NCBI GenBank assembly: GCA_030427485.1
Contig: JAUICG010000009.1
Span: 62,001 to 126,000 of the forward strand
DNA from: Gammaproteobacteria bacterium
Lineage (GTDB): Bacteria > Pseudomonadota > Gammaproteobacteria > Pseudomonadales > Halieaceae
Length of the DNA stretch: 64,000 bases
Reading direction: 5' to 3'
Translations under genes and position numbers: made by a program
The notes under the pieces: model-generated
Database searches by the model: none
Told to the model about the DNA's origin: nothing
What the model saw: the letters and a program-made list of their open reading frames with translations, nothing else
In this document: piece by piece, positions 59,931 through 64,000 of the stretch
Layout: each line of letters opens with the position of its first letter
Numbering within the stretch: the stretch's first letter is position 1

Positions 59931-60290
59931 CTACTGTTCGCCGCGATAGATACACCCGCTGGTGCAGGTCTCGCGAATCTCCACCTGGCTCAGTAGCGGC
60001 ACGTCCGGTTTGAGTCTGTCCCATATCCAGCGGGCGATGTTCTCGCTGGTCGGATTTTGCAGGCCGGGAATATCATTCAGGTAGCGGTGGTCCAACTGGT
60101 CGTGAAGTGGCGCGAACGCGGCTTTCAGTTCCGCAAAGTCCATCACCCAGCCGCCGGGCTCGGGTGCGTCGCCGGTGACCACGAGGCGGACCTGGAAAGA
60201 ATGGCCGTGCAGGCGCGCACACTTGTGACCCTCCGGGACGTTGGGCAGGCGATGTGCCGCTTCAAAGTGAAACTCTTTGTAGATTTCCAT
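59931..60290 (-). CDS. queD: 6-carboxy-5,6,7,8-tetrahydropterin synthase
   Basis: This 119-aa protein matches QueD: zinc ligands H13, H28 and H30 ([19 protein letters not shown]), catalytic Cys24 and the MDFAELK segment. It converts dihydroneopterin triphosphate to carboxytetrahydropterin in queuosine synthesis. No preQ1 riboswitch was recognised upstream. It is followed by two tRNA genes on the opposite strand. The rest of the Que pathway is not in this window. Confidence 0.9.
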   Translation of the reverse strand: MEIYKEFHFEAAHRLPNVPEGHKCARLHGHSFQVRLVVTGDAPEPGGWVMDFAELKAAFAPLHDQLDHRYLNDIPGLQNPTSENIARWIWDRLKPDVPLLSQVEIRETCTSGCIYRGEQ

Positions 60291-60449
60291 TGTCGTATGC
60301 CCGGTGATCGGTGCCCGCGGTCGTGAATTCCGGTGGCGTATGTCGCCTTCGTCGCGTCGCGTGTCGCGCGTCTGTATCGCACCGATTTTACTACTAAAAT
60401 CAATGGCTTTTAATATTTCTGTTTTTTTTGCTTTTTACCGGGCGAGGGA

Positions 60450-60477
60450 TTGACCACTCAAGCAGAATCTCTATAAT
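60450..60477 (+). promoter_or_regulatory. Sigma-70-type promoter of the tRNA pair
   Basis: TTGACC at 60450-60455, a 16-base spacer and TATAAT at 60472-60477 lie 18 bp upstream of tRNA-Val. The downstream GCGCG fits the GC-rich discriminator of stringently controlled stable-RNA promoters. Confidence 0.85.
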
Positions 60478-60495
60478 GCGCGTTCTCGGTTTTTG

Positions 60496-60571
60496 GGGTG
60501 GTTAGCTCAGCTGGGAGAGCATCTGCCTTACAAGCAGAGGGTCGGCGGTTCGATCCCGTCACCACCCACCA
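60496..60571 (+). tRNA. tRNA-Val (anticodon UAC)
   Basis: This 76-nt gene includes the encoded CCA. The 7-bp acceptor stem GGGTGGT/ACCACCC is complete. The anticodon stem CTGC/GCAG encloses the loop CTTACAA, giving anticodon UAC, read as Val (GUA). The T-arm contains GGTTCGATCC. It is the first of a two-tRNA transcript. Confidence 0.93.
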
Positions 60572-60596
60572 ATTTCACCGGGGTTTTTTCTACCGT

Positions 60597-60673
60597 GGAG
60601 CGGTAGTTCAGTTGGTTAGAATACCGGCCTGTCACGCCGGGGGTCGCGGGTTCGAGTCCCGTCCGCTCCGCCA
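60597..60673 (+). tRNA. tRNA-Asp (anticodon GUC)
   Basis: This 77-nt gene includes CCA. Acceptor stem GGAGCGG/CCGCTCC with discriminator G is intact. The anticodon stem CCGGC/GCCGG encloses CTGTCAC, giving GUC, read as Asp. GGTTCGAGTCC is the T-arm. It follows tRNA-Val by 25 bp. Confidence 0.93.
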
Positions 60674-60700
60674 TTTCCCAAATTAGGCTCTAAACCCGGT

Positions 60701-62209
60701 TCACCCGGTACCTCGCCCAGCATCTTCGGTGGAGCGGAATTCATCCGTGGCAACGCGATTACAACTTGTCAGCAACGCGTGGATGCGCCCGGCGGTCTCC
60801 GGCGGCACCTGCTGCCATGAAAAACGCCACTGCCAGTTTCCCTCCCGGGTGCCCGGCGTATTCATGCGATGTCGGCCGTCCAGCCCGAGAAAGTCCTGCC
60901 AGGGTACGATGGCGGTATTGGCGACGGAGTCCATGGCCTGGTGAATCAGCATCCATGGCATGCTTTCGGCAGGGTTGTTGAGGGAGCGATAGACGTTTTC
61001 CTTTACCCCCTCGTCGAGCTTTTCGAACCAGCCCAGCGTCGTGTCGTTGTCGTGGGTGCCGGTGTAGACGATATCGCCCATTGAATGCCGGTGTGGCAGA
61101 TACGGATTGTCCGGACTGCCGTCAAACGCAAACTGTAGAATCAGCATGCCGGGCAACTCGAAATCGTGCCGCAGCGCCTCGACCTCCGCGCTGATGATGC
61201 CCAGGTTTTCTGCAACCAGGCACAGATCGGGATTGTGTTCGCGCACCGCGTGGAGCAGCGCCCTGCCGGGCGCCGCCACCCACCGGCCTTCACGCGCGGA
61301 GGTGGCATCGGCAGCGATTTCCCAGAATGCCTCCAGCGCGCGGAAGTGGTCTATGCGTACAATATCGAATTGCCGGGCCGCTGAAGCGAAGCGCTGCAAC
61401 CACCATTCGAATCCGGTACTTTCCATGCGCTCCCAGTCGTACTGCGGATTCCCCCACAATTGCCCCTCCGCGCTGAAATAGTCCGGCGGTACTCCTGTCA
61501 CCGTGATCGGCTGGCCGGTCTCGTCCAGGTTGAACAGCGGCTGGTGCGCCCAGACATCGGCGCTTTCCAGGTGTACATAAATCGGCATGTCTCCGAACAG
61601 CAGGATACCGCGCTGCTTCGCGTAGTGGCGCAACTCGTGCCACTGGCGGTGAAATATAAACTGCCGGAATCGCAGCGCCGCCAACTGGTCAGCAAGCTGT
61701 CGCGCGATCGCGTCGCAGGCGCCGGCTTCGCAGCGTCGCAGGGCTTCAGGCCACCTTGTCCAGGGCTCGCGACCGTGGTGGTCGCGAAAAGCCTGGAAGC
61801 GAACGTAGTCTTCCAGCCAGTAATCGGCCTGTTGCAGAAACTGTGCGTAGGCGGCCGTCATAGCTGTATCAGCTGTCGCGGCGAAGAATGCCCGGGCCGC
61901 CTTGTCCAGGGCCGCTCGCTTCGCCTCGGGAGAGGATTGGCCGGCGTCGGCATCCTCCTGCGTCAACCAGTTCTGTGCTACCAGCCACTGCAGGTCTATC
62001 AGGTCGGGATTGCCGGCGTGCACGGAAATCAGTTGATACGGGCAGCCGTCTGAATGCGTTGGCCCCAGCGGCAGGACCTGCCAGATTTGCAGGCCGGCCT
62101 GTGCTGCCAGATCGATAAATCGGCGGGCTTCCGCGCCCAGGTCGCCGCAGTAGGCCTTGCCGGGCAGGCTGCTCGGATGGAGGAGCACCCCGGCCCTGCG
62201 GCGCTCCAT
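60701..62209 (-). CDS. malQ: 4-alpha-glucanotransferase (GH77, amylomaltase)
   Basis: The start is set at the ATG at 62209, 11 bp after the GH57 stop. A long N-terminal extension in frame lacks a credible start. About 502 aa. GH77 motifs are present: WQVLPLGPTHSDGCPYQ, VRIDHFRALEAFWEI (nucleophile Asp), VAENLGIIS (acid Glu) and GTHDNDTTLGWF. It transfers alpha-1,4-glucan segments, releasing glucose from maltodextrins. With the GH57 gene just upstream it forms part of a glucan operon. Confidence 0.92.
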   Translation of the reverse strand: MERRRAGVLLHPSSLPGKAYCGDLGAEARRFIDLAAQAGLQIWQVLPLGPTHSDGCPYQLISVHAGNPDLIDLQWLVAQNWLTQEDADAGQSSPEAKRAALDKAARAFFAATADTAMTAAYAQFLQQADYWLEDYVRFQAFRDHHGREPWTRWPEALRRCEAGACDAIARQLADQLAALRFRQFIFHRQWHELRHYAKQRGILLFGDMPIYVHLESADVWAHQPLFNLDETGQPITVTGVPPDYFSAEGQLWGNPQYDWERMESTGFEWWLQRFASAARQFDIVRIDHFRALEAFWEIAADATSAREGRWVAAPGRALLHAVREHNPDLCLVAENLGIISAEVEALRHDFELPGMLILQFAFDGSPDNPYLPHRHSMGDIVYTGTHDNDTTLGWFEKLDEGVKENVYRSLNNPAESMPWMLIHQAMDSVANTAIVPWQDFLGLDGRHRMNTPGTREGNWQWRFSWQQVPPETAGRIHALLTSCNRVATDEFRSTEDAGRGTG

Positions 62210-62220
62210 CAGTGTACAGG

Positions 62221-63924
62221 TCACTCCGCGCTGCCGGCCGGGTTGTGGTGGCGCATCACACCGCCGTGACTGGGACTGCCGCCGCCGCGCGATATGATCT
62301 CGGCAAGGTAAGCGGGCGCCTCCACATCCAGTAACAGGTACAGATTGGCCAGATGCATGCGGTAGAGTTGGTCGAACTGGGCGACCGTCGTCCCGGGGTT
62401 GTAGTCGCCGAACCACCAAAACCAGTCGGAACCCTCGCAGATTGCCAGCTGTTGTTCCGCGGCAGCGATGACGTCCGGTGCCAGCTTGCCGCTGGCAAGC
62501 TGTTCATCAAAGGTGTGCTTGGCTTCAACCAGTAGTTCCCAGGCGCGGTTTTTATCCGCATCCCCGATCCAGGTCGAGAAGGTGCCATAGACCCAACTGC
62601 CTGCGACCAGGTGTGTTTCATGCGCCGGTTGCGGTGGTTTTTCACTGAGGAACTGCTCCATCGTCGACAGGCGCAGGAGCGGGTGATCGCCGAGGCGGCT
62701 ATACAGCTGGTGCAGGAAATGAAATCCGTTCTCGGGGTAGTATTCCCAGGCGTTTTCACCGTCAAGGATAATGGTGATGAGGCAGTCATCGCGGTCCGGG
62801 CAGACGGCGGCGATGTTTTCCATATGCCCGACGAGGTTGGCGACCGCGTCCTCCGCGCGCCAATCGGAGTAGGTGAATCCGATCAGGTCAGAGAGCCCGT
62901 CGTCGCGAAAAACACAGTCGATGTTGGCCGAACCGAAGCGGTAGACGCGGTGGCTACATGATTTACTCTGCGCGTCGTGGCTGTTGTGCAGTACGTTGCC
63001 GCCGCTTGCGACCCAGCGAAACCCGCTGTCGGCGAACAGCTCCAGGGATCGTTGGCTGACGCCGCCCTCCGAGGGCCACAGTCCCGCGGGCCTGGCGCCA
63101 AATACTCGTTCAAAAGTCGCCAGGCCGCGATCGATGTGCCATTGCGCCCGGGACAGGCCGCCCGGATACTGTGTGCTGACGGGCAGGTGTACCTCAGGCA
63201 TGGATTCCCGCGCGGATTCCATGTCCAGCATCAGCGGAACGATAGGGTGCGCGTAGGGACTCATGCACAACTCCACCTGCCCGCGCTGCACCAGCGCTTT
63301 GTAGCGGGGTACGATTGACTGCAACAATTCCAGAATGATCTGCAGTAATTCACGACGATCGTGGAGGCTGAAGTTGATGGCTTTTTCCTGCAGTCGCGGG
63401 ATACGTTCGTCGCTGCGCTGCACCGACTCCGCCATCCAGCTGAGGTGATACCAGACCAGCAGGTCGGCGAGAAACTGGTTGGAGGCGTAGATCAGGCTCT
63501 GCGGATGTTCTTCGTACCAGTCCGCCATGGTCGCCAGTCGCTGGTATGGTGCGAAGCGATCGATCATGCGCTCCCGATTGGCGCGCAGGCAGTCCTTTAC
63601 CAGGCGCAGCCGCGCCTGCAGGTCACCGGGCAGGGCGGGCTCCGCCAGGCCTGCCAGTACCGGGTCCTTGATCGCCCCGTGCCCCCCGAGGTAGGCGCTC
63701 ACCTGTGCGGCATAGTCCTCCAGTTGTTCCAGTAGCAACGGGGTGAAATTCACCACGGCACGGGCATTGGGCAGCGCTTCCAGGTGCGCCGCCATATCGA
63801 CGTAATCCTTTATCGCATGCAGGTAGGTCCAGGGCAGGTGAACGGTGCCGGTGCGCAGGTCCTTGTACTCCGGCTGATGCATATGCCACATCAGTATCAC
63901 GCTCATCGGTTGTTTAGCGGACAT
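62221..63924 (-). CDS. GH57-family glycoside hydrolase
   Basis: The start at the ATG at 63924 gives 567 aa and overlaps the upstream stop by a few bases. GH57 conserved regions are visible: WHMHQP near the N terminus, AGLWPSEGGVSQRS with the candidate nucleophile Glu, and TIILDGENAWEYY with the acid Asp. Family members are alpha-amylases, 4-alpha-glucanotransferases or amylopullulanases. The exact specificity is unknown. Adjacent malQ supports a role in glycogen or maltodextrin handling. Confidence 0.88.
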   Translation of the reverse strand: MSAKQPMSVILMWHMHQPEYKDLRTGTVHLPWTYLHAIKDYVDMAAHLEALPNARAVVNFTPLLLEQLEDYAAQVSAYLGGHGAIKDPVLAGLAEPALPGDLQARLRLVKDCLRANRERMIDRFAPYQRLATMADWYEEHPQSLIYASNQFLADLLVWYHLSWMAESVQRSDERIPRLQEKAINFSLHDRRELLQIILELLQSIVPRYKALVQRGQVELCMSPYAHPIVPLMLDMESARESMPEVHLPVSTQYPGGLSRAQWHIDRGLATFERVFGARPAGLWPSEGGVSQRSLELFADSGFRWVASGGNVLHNSHDAQSKSCSHRVYRFGSANIDCVFRDDGLSDLIGFTYSDWRAEDAVANLVGHMENIAAVCPDRDDCLITIILDGENAWEYYPENGFHFLHQLYSRLGDHPLLRLSTMEQFLSEKPPQPAHETHLVAGSWVYGTFSTWIGDADKNRAWELLVEAKHTFDEQLASGKLAPDVIAAAEQQLAICEGSDWFWWFGDYNPGTTVAQFDQLYRMHLANLYLLLDVEAPAYLAEIISRGGGSPSHGGVMRHHNPAGSAE

Positions 63925-64000
63925 AGTGCAATCTCTGGCCGAGCATTTCCGGGGTGACCAGCACGACGCCCCCGCTGGAGACGTGGAAGCGGGCGGCATC
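63914..64000 (-). CDS. C-terminal end of an unidentified protein, cut by the window
   Basis: The last 28 codons and stop TAA (63916-63914) of a minus-strand gene are visible, ending PEMLGQRLHYVR. The frame is open to the window end and overlaps the GH57 start by 11 bp, typical of coupled genes. It probably belongs to the same glucan operon. The family cannot be named from this fragment. Confidence 0.6.
   Translation of the reverse strand, partial: DAARFHVSSGGVVLVTPEMLGQRLHYVR

Noticed and set aside
62210-62419. 70-residue N-terminal extension of malQ
   Set aside because: It lies inside the GH57 gene and lacks protein-like composition. The ATG at 62209 begins the GH77 domain correctly.

Overview
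The window looks like chromosomal DNA from a marine, aerobic gammaproteobacterium. High G+C, Na+-linked transporters (NhaD, SLC13, CaCA), a DUF3301 protein, a PEP-CTERM protein and many orphan acyl-CoA, monooxygenase and dehydrogenase genes together suggest a Halieaceae-like (OM60/NOR5) or related Cellvibrionales genome. That placement is inference from gene content, not from a marker gene. No rRNA, prophage, transposase, CRISPR array or integrase was seen. Two tRNA genes (Val-UAC, Asp-GUC) lie near 60.5 kb. Both window edges cut genes.

Layout. 0-14.7 kb: an AraC regulator (cut at the left edge), an RhlG-like SDR, a DUF389 membrane protein with a degenerate lipid-kinase-like head, an MBL hydrolase, a vWA-OmpA lipoprotein, a Baeyer-Villiger-type flavoprotein with a PEP-synthase-like phosphotransferase, a SYLF protein, a second SDR, a solute-binding protein, a small-molecule kinase-like protein and an extradiol dioxygenase. 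14.9-22.7 kb: a catabolic operon of two DUF35 OB-fold proteins, two thiolase-fold proteins without the catalytic Cys and His, and an acyl-CoA ligase, then two crotonases flanking a nitroreductase. This resembles the retro-aldolase modules (Ltp2/ChsH2 type) that remove side chains from steroid-like acyl-CoAs. 22.9-38.7 kb: an Ntn-hydrolase acylase lipoprotein, a LysR regulator, a PEP-CTERM protein, an orphan molybdopterin oxidoreductase, an LLM flavin enzyme, an RND pump with its adaptor, RibB fused to a degenerate RibA domain, a thiolase and a GlxA-like regulator.

38.8-50.2 kb: a stand-alone ketosynthase with an FkbM methyltransferase, a small nitroreductase, a dienoyl-CoA isomerase, a parvulin/HupE pair, and a run of ion transporters (CaCA, SLC13, CBS protein, NhaD). 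50.3-58.7 kb: an MDR oxidoreductase, a carboxylesterase, a lipoprotein, an alpha/beta hydrolase, DUF3301, and an alcohol-to-acid pair (GMC oxidoreductase plus coniferyl-aldehyde-type dehydrogenase) divergent from a TetR regulator. 59.4-64 kb: an AT-rich convergent gap with DnaA-box-like sites, queD, two tRNAs, and an alpha-glucan operon (GH57, malQ).

The most unusual structure is a family of three non-coding palindromes (10937-11054, 19894-20005, 20120-20230). Each has a conserved core of about 61-68 nt made of two small hairpins with TCC-containing loops, bounded by GGGAC and GTCCC. Each core sits between 30-bp arms whose sequence is unrelated from copy to copy, yet within each copy the arms match with 0-2 mismatches. 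Fixed arm length, variable arm sequence and a conserved core suggest a structured element rather than three ordinary terminators.
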